Part shown: positions 51,021-60,090 of the stretch, one piece after another
How the letters are laid out: every line of letters starts with the position of its first letter
Numbering within the stretch: the first letter of the stretch is position 1
Assembly (NCBI GenBank): GCA_900542825.1
Contig: UQOY01000004.1
Span: 102,953-166,952, forward strand
Direction of reading: 5' to 3'
Source of the DNA: an uncultured Collinsella sp.
Lineage (GTDB): Bacteria; Actinomycetota; Coriobacteriia; Coriobacteriales; Coriobacteriaceae
DNA: 64,000 nt
Notes under the pieces: generated by a model
Told to the model about the DNA's origin: nothing
What the model saw: only the letters and a program-made list of their open reading frames with translations
The model's database searches: none
Program-made: the position numbers and the translations under genes

Positions 51021-51260
51021 GGGAGACCCCAAACTGTCAACCATCTTTACGGGTGCAAGGGAAACGGGCAAGACAGCCCCCTCTCGCTCCTATCCGAAAC
51101 GGCGCTTGAACACGGCTGGATTGCAGCGAATGTCTCCGCCATGCCCGGCATGCTCGAAGATATCATCGAGCACACAAAGGAGGCCGCAGGCCGTTACCTC
51201 TCGCAGCCCCATACACGCGTGAGCGGAGTTCAAGTTGGGCAGCGGGGCGGTTTAGCGCGC
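51021..51260 (+). pseudogene. Remnant of a third AAA ATPase paralogue
   Basis: LSTIFTGARETGKTA is followed by a frameshift and LLSETALEHGWIAANVSAMP, then GMLEDIIEHTKEAAGRYLSQ. This aligns with IFSGARGTGKTALMSSLATRAE, HGWIAVKTTALSGMLEEIEF in the product of 3635-4735. The Walker A glycine is changed to Glu and the rest of the protein is gone. Confidence 0.8.
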
Positions 51261-51496
51261 CAATATAATCAAATCGTGCACTTCCATAGCCTCTCGTCTA
51301 CGTGGTGTACCGTCGTCTCCCCTTTTATCAGAGTTGGGCGATTTTCAGGCACCCGAGCTGAACTCAAATTGAACTCAACGATGCCTTATCGGTCGAGGGC
51401 GTCCTAGCGAGAATATACAGAGGCGCACATTTCGCAGGGAACCTCCCATTCGTTATCATATCGGGATGCTGTCAAGGCAGCGTCAATGCGTTCGAC

Positions 51497-52180
51497 CTAC
51501 ACCTTCTCGCTTTTCGAGGCCTCGTCTGCAGGACCATCGGAATCGATACGGAATCGATCGGCATACCATTCATCCGAAGCAATCACCTTATGGAGCATCT
51601 GGAGATGCAGGTCGACATAGTGGCAGAACGCCTTGCCGCATTCCACGAGAGGCGCATTGTTTCTCTCGTTGGGCTCGGCTCCAAAATTAAACTCGACCTC
51701 ACAGCCCTCCCCAGGCACACCCATGCTCGGCAGAATATCAACGGAGAAGTGGACGAATCCAGACGTCACCTTGTATACATCTTTTACCTTTGGATCGAAC
51801 TACTCGAGTAAGTCTTGAAGTCTTCCATCGGACATCTTCTCACCCGAGAAATCTTTCAGCTTGTTCACAGGCACACCTTGAAACACCTGCTTGAGAAAGT
51901 CATCCTGGTCTTCGGCGGCGAATAATGCGAATGTCCGCAGGCAGACTCCAACCTGTGCGCGGAGAAGCTGGGCGACGCAAACAAGATTCCTCGACTCGAG
52001 CATGGAGATGAATCCGTCTATCAGTCTCATCGCATACTCAGAGGAGGATGCCAGATATAGATCCCATTGGGTAAAGTCGCCGTTCATGAAGGGAATCACT
52101 GCATTGCGCTCGGCGACTCTCAAGGCACTCAGGCTTTGTTCTATTTTCTCAGCTTCTTGTTTGAACTGTTCGCTATCCAA
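51497..52180 (-). pseudogene. Hypothetical gene split by an in-frame amber codon (TAG at 51800-51802)
   Basis: The frame runs from a TTG at 52180 (GGGGG upstream) for 126 codons, reaches TAG, and continues open for another 101 codons in the same frame (FDPKVKDVYKVTSGFVHFSV). The two halves read as one protein of about 228 residues, with an alpha-helical first half (MLESRNLVCVAQLLRAQVGV) that recalls small AbiV/DUF5677-type helical proteins only loosely. I do not recognise the family. It lies in a region of decaying genes. Confidence 0.6.
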
Positions 52181-52336
52181 AATGCCCCCAAATGCCGGCT
52201 TCTCAACAAATCAAAAAAGCAAGAGAGACAGAGATTAGGTTCCTGCTCCACTGAACCCGCGCTTCCAGTCGAGACACTCCTCCTCGAAGATCTCCCCAGA
52301 GTCCCGTCTCTCGCGCCCCTCACGGAACTGTCCATA

Positions 52337-52432
52337 TCAGTGTAGCCAATCCAAGCACAGCCCCACCGCACGGCCCAGTCGCTTCCGGTCCTGCGTGGCC
52401 CCGTGAAGGCGGAAGGGCGTGGTTGTCGTCAT
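52337..52432 (-). CDS. 31-residue frame with good ribosome site
   Basis: AGGAGAAAGGA lies upstream of an ATG at 52432; the product reads MTTTTPFRLHGATQDRKRLG then RAVGLCLDWLH. It may be a remnant or a leader of the cassette upstream. No family recognised. Confidence 0.3.
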   Translation of the reverse strand: MTTTTPFRLHGATQDRKRLGRAVGLCLDWLH

Positions 52433-52593
52433 CGCGTTCCTTTCTCCTCGTACCTTTTTGGGCATGCGTCACGGGCCCCCGCGCGGCGCTGAGAGCGAAT
52501 CGGCGCAGGCTTGGGGCCAGTTGCGTAGAGGTTGAGGTTCGGGTTTCGCCGGCTTACGCAGCTTGGCGGGCAGAGCGCCCGGGCTCGCTGCGC

Positions 52594-52848
52594 CTAGGGC
52601 GCGGCGGGATCCGCGACGCCGGAGGTGTCGATCTCGCCCAGATTGGCGAGCTGGCTGATGAACGGGATACTCTCGTGTTCGTCCACCTCGACGCCGCCGA
52701 GCACGATGGTGCTGTAGCGCGTGTCGACATGGGTTGTGAACACGGCCGGGTCGAAACCCGAAGCGATAAAGCCAATGCCCGCGAGGACAACACCCGCGGC
52801 AACGAGCCCGCCCGCCACGGCGAGGTAGATCTTCTTCGCACTGGTCAT
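52594..52848 (-). CDS. Short membrane protein, DUF4097-like N-terminus
   Basis: The 84-residue protein has one hydrophobic helix (IYLAVAGGLVAAGVVLAGIGFIA) and then HVDTRYSTIVLGGVEVDEHE. This resembles the beginning of DUF4097 proteins, which usually continue for 200 or more residues of beta repeats and are encoded after PadR and DUF1700 genes. Here it stops after 84 residues. AAAGGAG precedes the ATG at 52848. It follows the DUF1700 gene by 15 bp. It is a truncated member or a short variant. Confidence 0.65.
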   Translation of the reverse strand: MTSAKKIYLAVAGGLVAAGVVLAGIGFIASGFDPAVFTTHVDTRYSTIVLGGVEVDEHESIPFISQLANLGEIDTSGVADPAAP

Positions 52849-52863
52849 GGTACTCACTCCTTT

Positions 52864-53487
52864 CTACGCTGCGAGATGCGCGGCAGCGCCGCCCTTCTCG
52901 CCCTTACCCTTCCAGAAGGGCGAGGCGGCCTTCCTCGCCCAGAGCGCCGAGAGGCGCGCGATCCGCTTGGATGCCTCCCAGGCGCCCACGCCCACGAGGA
53001 GAGCCACGCCGACGAAAGCGAGCCCGCAGCCCAGCATCGCAATCGCGTAGGGCGCGTGACCGACGGCCACGCCCGCCGCCACGAGCGCGAGCGACAACGC
53101 CCCAGCGGCGCCGAGTGCCGCCGCGACGATCCACACGCAGAGCGCCAGCACCCAGATGCAGATATAGACCGTGACGGCCACGGCGGCGAAGGCGGCGAGC
53201 AGCGGCACCCACACCGGGGAGCCCACGATGGTCAGCACCCACAGCAGCGCGGTGCTGCGCCGGCGCGTCCTCGCGATCGCGCGCGGCACGGCAGGCAGGT
53301 CATCGAGCGTGGCCTCCGCCACCTCGCCAGGCGTGCCCATGGCGGCCACGGCCTCCTCCTCGCTCATACCGTCCTCCATGCGGTCGGCGATGGCCTCCGC
53401 ATAGAACGCCTTGGTCTCCTCCACCTGCTCGGCCGGCAGGCAGGCGAGCAGCTCGCCCAACCGGCCCAGAAACTCATCGCGCGTCAT
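52864..53487 (-). CDS. DUF1700 family membrane protein
   Basis: The 207-residue protein begins MTRDEFLGRLGELLACLPAEQ, typical of DUF1700. EAIADRMEDGMSEEEAVAAMGTP and several alanine/valine-rich helices follow. The C-terminal tail is basic. In related genomes these genes sit between a PadR regulator and a DUF4097 gene and respond to cell-envelope stress (family knowledge). Its start overlaps the PadR gene end by 14 bp, so translation is coupled. GAGGGG precedes the ATG at 53487. Confidence 0.88.
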   Translation of the reverse strand: MTRDEFLGRLGELLACLPAEQVEETKAFYAEAIADRMEDGMSEEEAVAAMGTPGEVAEATLDDLPAVPRAIARTRRRSTALLWVLTIVGSPVWVPLLAAFAAVAVTVYICIWVLALCVWIVAAALGAAGALSLALVAAGVAVGHAPYAIAMLGCGLAFVGVALLVGVGAWEASKRIARLSALWARKAASPFWKGKGEKGGAAAHLAA

Positions 53488-53794
53488 GGTGCGCCCCCTC
53501 AACGTATGCGTAAATCTCCCGTACGGACGGCCACTCGGCCAGGAACTCCTCGATGCGCGCTCGCCCGTCGTCCGTGATGCGGTAGTACCGGCGCAGCCGC
53601 CCGTTGTGCTCGGCGGAGCGCGCCGTGATGCACCCGGCCTTCTCCAGGCGCTTGAGCAGCGGGTAGAGCGTCGACTCCGTGAGCCCCATGCTCGCCGGTA
53701 CGTCCTTCACGATCTGGTAGCCGTAGGACTCCTCGCCGGAGACGGCCGCGAGCACGCAGGCCTCCAGGAAGCCGCGCTTCATCTGTGCCTCCAT
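53474..53794 (-). CDS. PadR family transcriptional regulator
   Basis: The 106-residue protein has a winged helix with KRGFLEACVLAAVSGEESYGYQIV and SESTLYPLLKRLEKAG-type spacing (LTESTLYPLLKRLEKAGCI), followed by the beta-wing (RRYYRITDDGRARIEEF). It is short, as in the simplest PadR proteins. GAGGAGG precedes the ATG at 53794. Repeats of TATAC in its promoter (53811-53841) probably form its own operator. Confidence 0.92.
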   Translation of the reverse strand: MEAQMKRGFLEACVLAAVSGEESYGYQIVKDVPASMGLTESTLYPLLKRLEKAGCITARSAEHNGRLRRYYRITDDGRARIEEFLAEWPSVREIYAYVEGAHHDAR

Positions 53795-53810
53795 CCGCAC
53801 ACCTCCTCTC

Positions 53811-53841
53811 GTCATATACTGTGCTATACAAACTATACGAT
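53811..53841 (-). promoter_or_regulatory. Repeated TATAC half-sites in the PadR promoter
   Basis: TATACTGTGCTATACAAACTATAC contains three TATAC-type half-sites about 8 bp apart, spanning the likely promoter. PadR proteins often bind such AT-rich, partly symmetric sites to repress their own operon. Confidence 0.5.
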
Positions 53842-54449
53842 GCAAGGTATTAGACGTCAACTCTCATCGCGAAGATTCTCCGGCCCCTGCGCGCTGCGAA
53901 CGTGATGTCGCGGGGCGGTTGGCATTATGCATGAAACGTCAAGTAACGCTCTTTTGATCAACTTCCACTCGGCCCCATATGCCTTGCACAACACCCCCTT
54001 CGACCTCGGGTTCAAGAGAGCCACTAGGCTGGGCGTGCCGGACGGTAAGGTCCTGGACGCCATGGCGGACTTCTCCGATGCCATGCGGGTCATGGGTCTA
54101 CGCCGATGGAGGCCCACGCACGCGGCAGGGCTCGCCCGTCACCGCTGGTCGCCGGACGGTCCCCACGCCCCGCTCGCCAACGCGCAGGCGACAGCAGCAG
54201 TCCAGCGCTAACTGGAGACGCCGGAATGCTCAGAAGATGCGTTTCCCACCGCTGCGGCAGAGCTTTTTGCAGGGGTGGCAATTTTTCCGAATATCGAGGT
54301 CAGCTAGGCTTCGATAGCCACCTTGGGAGCATCGCCAATAGACTCTTCCTTTATACGTTCGGCATAAACGTAGACGATACCCACAAATTCCAGTACCGAG
54401 CAACAGGAGTACAATTGCTGCATTGTTGCCACCTGATGGGAGATGGAAA
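53842..54449. other. 600-bp gap without a clear gene
   Basis: Several frames are open (a 94-codon frame at 53927-54211 and a 38-codon frame at 54304-54426), but none has a good ribosome site or recognisable protein. I see no structure or repeat. It may be remnant DNA. Confidence 0.4.
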
Positions 54450-55454
54450 ATGGACTGCGATGGCTACCCATGCATTCCCATGCCGTTGATGTGCACCGCT
54501 TTTGTGTCAGGGCAGATCGACGCTGCGGTTGCAGGCATTTCCGACCCCGATTCGCGCACCATCGCCACGGCAGAAGCGCTGTACTTTCGCGGACAGGCCA
54601 CCCTCGCTGCCAAGACGGCACGCCCCTATCTTGACGCCACCGACCCCGCACTGCGCTATTCCGCATGCCTTATCTGCGGATATGCCAGTCTGTCGCTCAA
54701 TCGTATCGAGGATGCCCGCCGTTGCCTTGCGGGCATCCTCGATACGCCAACTGACGAGGAATCGCCCGCCGTCCACGCCACGCATATCCTATTCGCCTCC
54801 GCCGCGAGCGTCCTGCTGCACTTGCCTTCCCCGCATTCCGCCGAAGAGTTTTATCCGCTTGCGGCGCATCTGCCCGAAGGCCTGCGCCTGTTCGCCAGCT
54901 ACGTGATGGCGCATGCCCTGTACCTGCGCGGCGAATATGGCCGCAGTCTGGGCATGGCGGAAAACGCCCTGATCATGAAACAGGGAAGTTATCCCATCTC
55001 GGAGCTGTTCCTGCACTTGTCGGCTTCCATGGCCTGCATGAGCCTCAAGGACATCGACACCGCAAAGGCACACTTCGGAGCCGCTTGGGACGTTGCGCGT
55101 CCCGACGGCCTTATCGAACTCATCGGCGAGCACCACGGCCTTTTGCAGGGGCTTATCGAGGCGTGTCTAAAAACGCAATACCCTGACGACTTCGCACGCA
55201 TCATCGAGATTACGTATCGATTCAGCTACGGCTGGCGGCGCATCCACAACCCCGATTCGGGCGAGGACGTGGCCGACGATCTAACGACCACGGAATTCAC
55301 CATGGCCATGCTCGCCTGTCGCGGGTGGACCAACGTCGAAATCGCACGCCATATGGGAGTATCGCCGGGCACCGTCAAAAACCGCCTATCCGGCGTATAC
55401 GCAAAGCTTGGCATCGGCACACGCGCCGAGCTGGTCGCGCATATGTTGCGTTAG
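54450..55454 (+). CDS. LuxR family transcriptional regulator with helical sensor domain
   Basis: The 334-residue protein has TPR-like helical stretches in the first 250 residues (ISDPDSRTIATAEALYF, LPEGLRLFASYVMAHALYLRGEYGRSLGM) and a C-terminal LuxR helix-turn-helix (LACRGWTNVEIARHMGVSPGTVKNRLSGVYAKLG). Large LuxR-type regulators of this kind often sit beside surface-protein genes in Coriobacteriia (general observation). I use the ATG at 54450 with GGGAGA upstream. The surface protein gene begins 157 bp downstream. Confidence 0.85.
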   Translation: MDCDGYPCIPMPLMCTAFVSGQIDAAVAGISDPDSRTIATAEALYFRGQATLAAKTARPYLDATDPALRYSACLICGYASLSLNRIEDARRCLAGILDTPTDEESPAVHATHILFASAASVLLHLPSPHSAEEFYPLAAHLPEGLRLFASYVMAHALYLRGEYGRSLGMAENALIMKQGSYPISELFLHLSASMACMSLKDIDTAKAHFGAAWDVARPDGLIELIGEHHGLLQGLIEACLKTQYPDDFARIIEITYRFSYGWRRIHNPDSGEDVADDLTTTEFTMAMLACRGWTNVEIARHMGVSPGTVKNRLSGVYAKLGIGTRAELVAHMLR

Positions 55455-55611
55455 CGGCCAGACTACCTGGCATATCGAAAGCGTCCCGGGGGCCCGACGC
55501 TTTCGCACGCTCAAATTGGACATTTTGGCCATCGAACGGCACTACCGCCACGTGGCGCCTTCTCGCAAAATTGGATTATTTCCACCGATACCTGCGGGAT
55601 GGGAGCCAAAG

Positions 55612-58600
55612 ATGCTTGATCGCCGTTCGTTACTTGTTGCCGGAGCGTCCTCGCTGGCGAGCGTTATGTTGCCGCGCGTGCCGGGAAGCGCAAACGCCTT
55701 CATATTGCCGTTCGCGCCCACCGAAGCCCATGCCGACGAAAAAGACCCCTTCAGGGTGCTCGTTCTCTCGCGCACCATGTTTGGTGTGGTCGTGGTCGAC
55801 GTTGCCAACAAGAATACGCCCATCACGGGTGCCCAGGTCACGCTCACATCGCGCTATGCCGCAGGCAAGCAACTCGCCGCCACGACCGATGACGAAGGCA
55901 CGGCCATCTTTGAGGTCGCGCCGCTTTCGGAAGGCTACGTGGACGAGGCAACGCTTCTCGACGCGTACGACTTTAACGGCGGCATCTCCATTAGCATGGC
56001 AGGCTACCGCGATGTCGAGATTCCCCTCGCGCGTATCCAGGGCGGCACCGCCATAACCGTTCCAACGCGTCCGCTTTCCGACGGCGAGCCGTACTTTCGC
56101 CAGCTCACATTCGACGATTGGGACATCCAGTACGCCGACGCTACATTCATGGCACTGCCGAAGGACGACACGGCAAACGAGCAGCCCGACACGCACGCCT
56201 TTACCGTGCAGGCACATCTGCCACAGGGTGGACAGGCAACGCTGCACATCAACAAAGTGACGCCTGCCGCGGGCAGCTCACCCGAAAGCGTCACGCAGAT
56301 CGGCCAAGTCAAGGCCAGCGCATCGGGCGCGGATAATCTGGCAATGTTCACACTCGAAGACAAGTTCCTCGATGCAGCGTCAAACCTTCTGGAAGAAGGG
56401 TGCAGGCTGCGCTTCGTCCTCGACTATCAGGGTAAAACCTACACGCTCTCCTCCCCCATGGCCGTTGTCACCGCGCCGGCCGCAAAGGCAGAATCGGGCT
56501 CGACCACCATCATTCCTACTACCATGGACCAAGAGATCACTCCGTTTGATTTTCCGGCGGCGTTTCCCGGCATCGGCGGCAACAAGTTCACCTGCTGGAT
56601 GCCCTCGTTCCCCATTTTGTTCGATTTCTCGTTTGCCGGGTACGTGCTGTTTGGCGGAGGATACAAACCAGCCAGCTATATGAACGATTCGGGCAACCCT
56701 GATCCGGAATACTGGAAGAAATCGCCGCGCGAGTCGGGCGCCAAGCAGGCAAACCGCTACCTCGACGAAATGGAGGGGAAGTGGAATCAGTACAAGAGCA
56801 TGAGTGCCGGTTCGGGCACCGATCCAAGGAACACCAAGCTCCTTCGCCACCACTGTACGCCGCTGTTCACGATGGATATCGCCACACAGCTGTACGGCTC
56901 GCTCGCCTACGATTGGGTGGGCAAAACCTGGGGCAGCAACAACGACCCCGCATACGGCAATATTAAAGCCCTCTTCCAGGTAAGAACCGACCTCAATTGG
57001 ACCGAGCAGTTTACCCTAGGACCGGTGCCGTTTTTCCTAAACGTCAACCCCTGGGTGCTGGCGAAGCTGGCGCTCGCCGTGGGTGCCCACACGCACGGCA
57101 GCGGCGCGGCGTTTTTTAAAAACATTTCGCTCGACTATTCAAACACCTCGGGCTCATTCACCATCCAGATCGGGCTTGCCGTCACCTTTGGCGCCGGCGT
57201 TGCAGGCGTCGCTTCGTCTGCCGTGCGCGGCGCCGCATCCCTCACGCTGTTCATTGGGTACGAAAAGGCAAATGGACACCAGCTTCCGCGACTGCGCGTT
57301 GGTGCAGACGTCGATGTCGATGTGATACTCCAGTTCGTAATGTTCAAGTGGACCACCAAGGCTTGGTCGGGATCGTGGCCCACACTCCTCGATTCGTGGA
57401 ATATGTCGGTGAACAATAGCAACCAGTATGTGCTCCAGCGCTCTGAGCTCGCATTGGGTGGAGATACGCCTTACACGTTGGATGCCCGCTTCGGCATGCC
57501 CGGCAACATCGAGGCGGGCGGCGTGCCGCAATTTATCGCATCGGCCACCATCGTCACCAACGCCGAGCTGCTCGCACGCGCCGAGGTTAAGGCCGCTGTC
57601 GTAAACGTCGCGCCCGTCGTGCGCGATTGGGATCAAGCGGTCACGCGCATTGAGCTCGAGGCGGATGCAGAAAGCGACGACACGGGACGGGTCGAACATT
57701 TCGTCCATGCACTGATAGAGAACGACGAAAACGCCGCGCCGATGTACGATTACACCTATATCGGCCAGGCAACGAACACCGTTGCCGACCCGAACGCCAA
57801 TTCTGCCGGCGTGTCGGAGGACGAGCGTGGCGGCATAAAACCCTCGAGCGACAACGTACTGTTTTCCGGCGTGCTCAGCGAAGCCCACATGAAGCTAACG
57901 ATGATTGCCGGCGTGGAGTGCCTATTCCGTATCGCCTCGGTGCGCTACGGCGAGAATGGTCGCTCGCGCCTGGTGGTGCATACAAAGACGAACGGCACGT
58001 GGTCCGCTCCCACGCCCGTGGACTTCTCCCTTGGGTTTGGCGAGGGCGACGTGGAGCGCAACGGCATATTCGATTACGACTTCGACGTGGTGGAATATAC
58101 AGACGGGAGGAGAAACCAGGACGCCTACGTGCTGCTGGTCTCGGGCGAGCGCCCCGCCGGTGACAACACCCTTTTCGATACGGCGAGCACATCCGGCATA
58201 CTGTCCGTTGTGCGCCTGCGCATAAGCAACGACGGAGTTCGCGTGATATCGCATACGTCATGGCGCAGCATCTCGCGCGGCCGCCTTCAGGAGGATGGCT
58301 ACCATTGCCTGCAGTGCCCACGCATCACGGTGGGCAAGACGCTAGTCGACGGGCGCCTGTCGGGCGCCTACCTCCACCGCCGCGGAGCCACCGCAGAAAA
58401 GGCACTCGGCAGCGAGGCCGAGGTTGCGCTGGAGTGCTTTACCCTGTGGTCGGACGTTTCGGGCGACAGTCTCACGTTCCGTCAGGTCCTCCGCTTTCCG
58501 CAGGCACCGTCGAGCATCGAGCTGGGCACGCCCGAGAATATCAACGGCAAAATGGTGGTGCCCGTTGCATACGAGACTGCAGACGGTTGCGGCTGCGCAT

Positions 58601-59979
58601 CGTACGCCGTGATCGGCCAGTCCATTGCGGGCTGGGGCGTTATGTCGCCAGATGCGGCAGTACCCCACGCGGTGCCGTGGCCGCAACACACGGGCTTTTT
58701 GGCTACCGTCAACGAGCAGCTGCAGCATATTACTTGGGCACGAGGCGCATCGGCATTTGCAACGCAGCCCGTGGGCGCCGCGGGCTGTGGCCCGGCATCG
58801 TTTAGCGTAAGCAACAACGGCAGGTGCGTGCTCTATGTAGAGAACACCGATGGCAAGGTGGGGCAAACCTACGACGAAGAAGGCAACCCAGTAGCAGTGA
58901 TGGGCAAGCACTTCCGCATCTTCGCCAGCACCTTGGCAGGTGATCTGTTTACGGAGCCGTTCGTGATGTGCGAGCTGGACCATCCCGTCGATCAGATAAC
59001 GACATTTTTGACGTCGGGGGGCATGCTCTCCGCGCTCGCCACGCACATTGTGAGCGCGGAGAAGAGCGAGGCAGAACTACACGGCATCGAAGTGCCCTTG
59101 GTGGCGTGTGCCACTCCGACGGGCGCGGTCGCTACCTCGGGCGCGGTGGTGCCCGGAGCAGCAGGCGAATCCTTCATGGTCACGGTGCGAAACGACGGCA
59201 ACACCTTGCTGACCGCCGGCACGATCGATCTGTACCGAGAGGGCTCCAGCCAGCCGTTCTCCAGCGCATCCATCGGATTCGGAACAAACGCACGCATGGC
59301 TTCGATCTACGATCCGGAGCTTGCCGAGAACGCTTCGGCCAACGATATGGCACACGTGAAGTACGCGCTCGAGACGCTGGGCGCACGTTTTGCAACGCAC
59401 CCGCTGGTAGCCGACAACGGCAACGCCGTGCTGGCACCGGGTTGCACGGCACAATTCCGCATGAGCTTCGCCATTCCCGAGAGTTGGAGCGACGAAGTGG
59501 GCAAACGCGTAACGTTATATGCGAAGGCGCGTAATCTGGTGGCGCTCGATCCCGTAACGCTCGAGGAAATTCGACCGGGCGCAAACTCGGCGCTGGGTGC
59601 CATACTGCACGAGCTTCATGTGCCCGACGCGGCATGCGAACGCTCAGAAGTTCAGGTCGGCGTATGCGACAGCGCGGATACGACAGGACTTCACGACGCC
59701 CCGATGACGGTCGACGGCGATGGCGGCTCGAGTGGCGGCGGTACTGACGAGGGCGGCGGCTCCAGCGGAAGCAGCTCCGGCAGCGGCAAGGATCACGGCA
59801 ATAACAAGCGCTCCGGAAAAGCGGGCGCGCTTGCAGGCACGGGCGATGTCAACGCTCCCCTCATGGCAGCCGCTGCAGCACTCGCCGCAGCTGGTGCCGG
59901 CCTTGTCGCCTACAGCGCCCGCCGCACGGCGCTCGAAACCGACACCGCCAATGAGGTCAATTCGGATAGGCCTCGCTAG
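55612..59979 (+). CDS. Large secreted, sortase-anchored surface protein
   Basis: The 1455-residue product begins MLDRRSLLVAGASSLASVML, with a twin-arginine-like motif and hydrophobic core, suggesting Tat export. It ends in a cell-wall signal: a Gly/Ser-rich spacer, the sorting motif LAGTGD (an LPxTG variant), a hydrophobic span and an RR tail. The bulk (about 1300 residues) has no domain I recognise; it contains many aromatic and aspartate residues and beta-rich stretches. GGGAG precedes the ATG at 55612. It is probably regulated by the adjacent LuxR protein. Confidence 0.8.
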   Translation: MLDRRSLLVAGASSLASVMLPRVPGSANAFILPFAPTEAHADEKDPFRVLVLSRTMFGVVVVDVANKNTPITGAQVTLTSRYAAGKQLAATTDDEGTAIFEVAPLSEGYVDEATLLDAYDFNGGISISMAGYRDVEIPLARIQGGTAITVPTRPLSDGEPYFRQLTFDDWDIQYADATFMALPKDDTANEQPDTHAFTVQAHLPQGGQATLHINKVTPAAGSSPESVTQIGQVKASASGADNLAMFTLEDKFLDAASNLLEEGCRLRFVLDYQGKTYTLSSPMAVVTAPAAKAESGSTTIIPTTMDQEITPFDFPAAFPGIGGNKFTCWMPSFPILFDFSFAGYVLFGGGYKPASYMNDSGNPDPEYWKKSPRESGAKQANRYLDEMEGKWNQYKSMSAGSGTDPRNTKLLRHHCTPLFTMDIATQLYGSLAYDWVGKTWGSNNDPAYGNIKALFQVRTDLNWTEQFTLGPVPFFLNVNPWVLAKLALAVGAHTHGSGAAFFKNISLDYSNTSGSFTIQIGLAVTFGAGVAGVASSAVRGAASLTLFIGYEKANGHQLPRLRVGADVDVDVILQFVMFKWTTKAWSGSWPTLLDSWNMSVNNSNQYVLQRSELALGGDTPYTLDARFGMPGNIEAGGVPQFIASATIVTNAELLARAEVKAAVVNVAPVVRDWDQAVTRIELEADAESDDTGRVEHFVHALIENDENAAPMYDYTYIGQATNTVADPNANSAGVSEDERGGIKPSSDNVLFSGVLSEAHMKLTMIAGVECLFRIASVRYGENGRSRLVVHTKTNGTWSAPTPVDFSLGFGEGDVERNGIFDYDFDVVEYTDGRRNQDAYVLLVSGERPAGDNTLFDTASTSGILSVVRLRISNDGVRVISHTSWRSISRGRLQEDGYHCLQCPRITVGKTLVDGRLSGAYLHRRGATAEKALGSEAEVALECFTLWSDVSGDSLTFRQVLRFPQAPSSIELGTPENINGKMVVPVAYETADGCGCASYAVIGQSIAGWGVMSPDAAVPHAVPWPQHTGFLATVNEQLQHITWARGASAFATQPVGAAGCGPASFSVSNNGRCVLYVENTDGKVGQTYDEEGNPVAVMGKHFRIFASTLAGDLFTEPFVMCELDHPVDQITTFLTSGGMLSALATHIVSAEKSEAELHGIEVPLVACATPTGAVATSGAVVPGAAGESFMVTVRNDGNTLLTAGTIDLYREGSSQPFSSASIGFGTNARMASIYDPELAENASANDMAHVKYALETLGARFATHPLVADNGNAVLAPGCTAQFRMSFAIPESWSDEVGKRVTLYAKARNLVALDPVTLEEIRPGANSALGAILHELHVPDAACERSEVQVGVCDSADTTGLHDAPMTVDGDGGSSGGGTDEGGGSSGSSSGSGKDHGNNKRSGKAGALAGTGDVNAPLMAAAAALAAAGAGLVAYSARRTALETDTANEVNSDRPR

Positions 59980-60029
59980 CTCCTAGTTACTTTTGTGAGA
60001 GACGCCGACTCGACTCATCGAACGCCAAA

Positions 60030-60061
60030 AGGGCTGGCCTCGGGTACCCGAAGCCAGCCCT
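60030..60061. terminator. Hairpin terminator between surface protein and lipoprotein genes
   Basis: AGGGCTGGC and GCCAGCCCT pair, and the loop contains a further palindrome (TCGGGTACCCGA). It lies 50 bp after the stop at 59979 and before the leftward lipoprotein stop at 60091, so it could terminate both transcripts. Confidence 0.75.
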
Positions 60062-60090
60062 GAGTCGCCTGACATGGGAATCGCAGTCCG

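Noticed and set aside
53927..54211. 94-codon frame between PadR and LuxR genes
   Set aside because: No ribosome site and no family resemblance; the second half is arginine- and alanine-rich as expected from GC-rich noncoding DNA.
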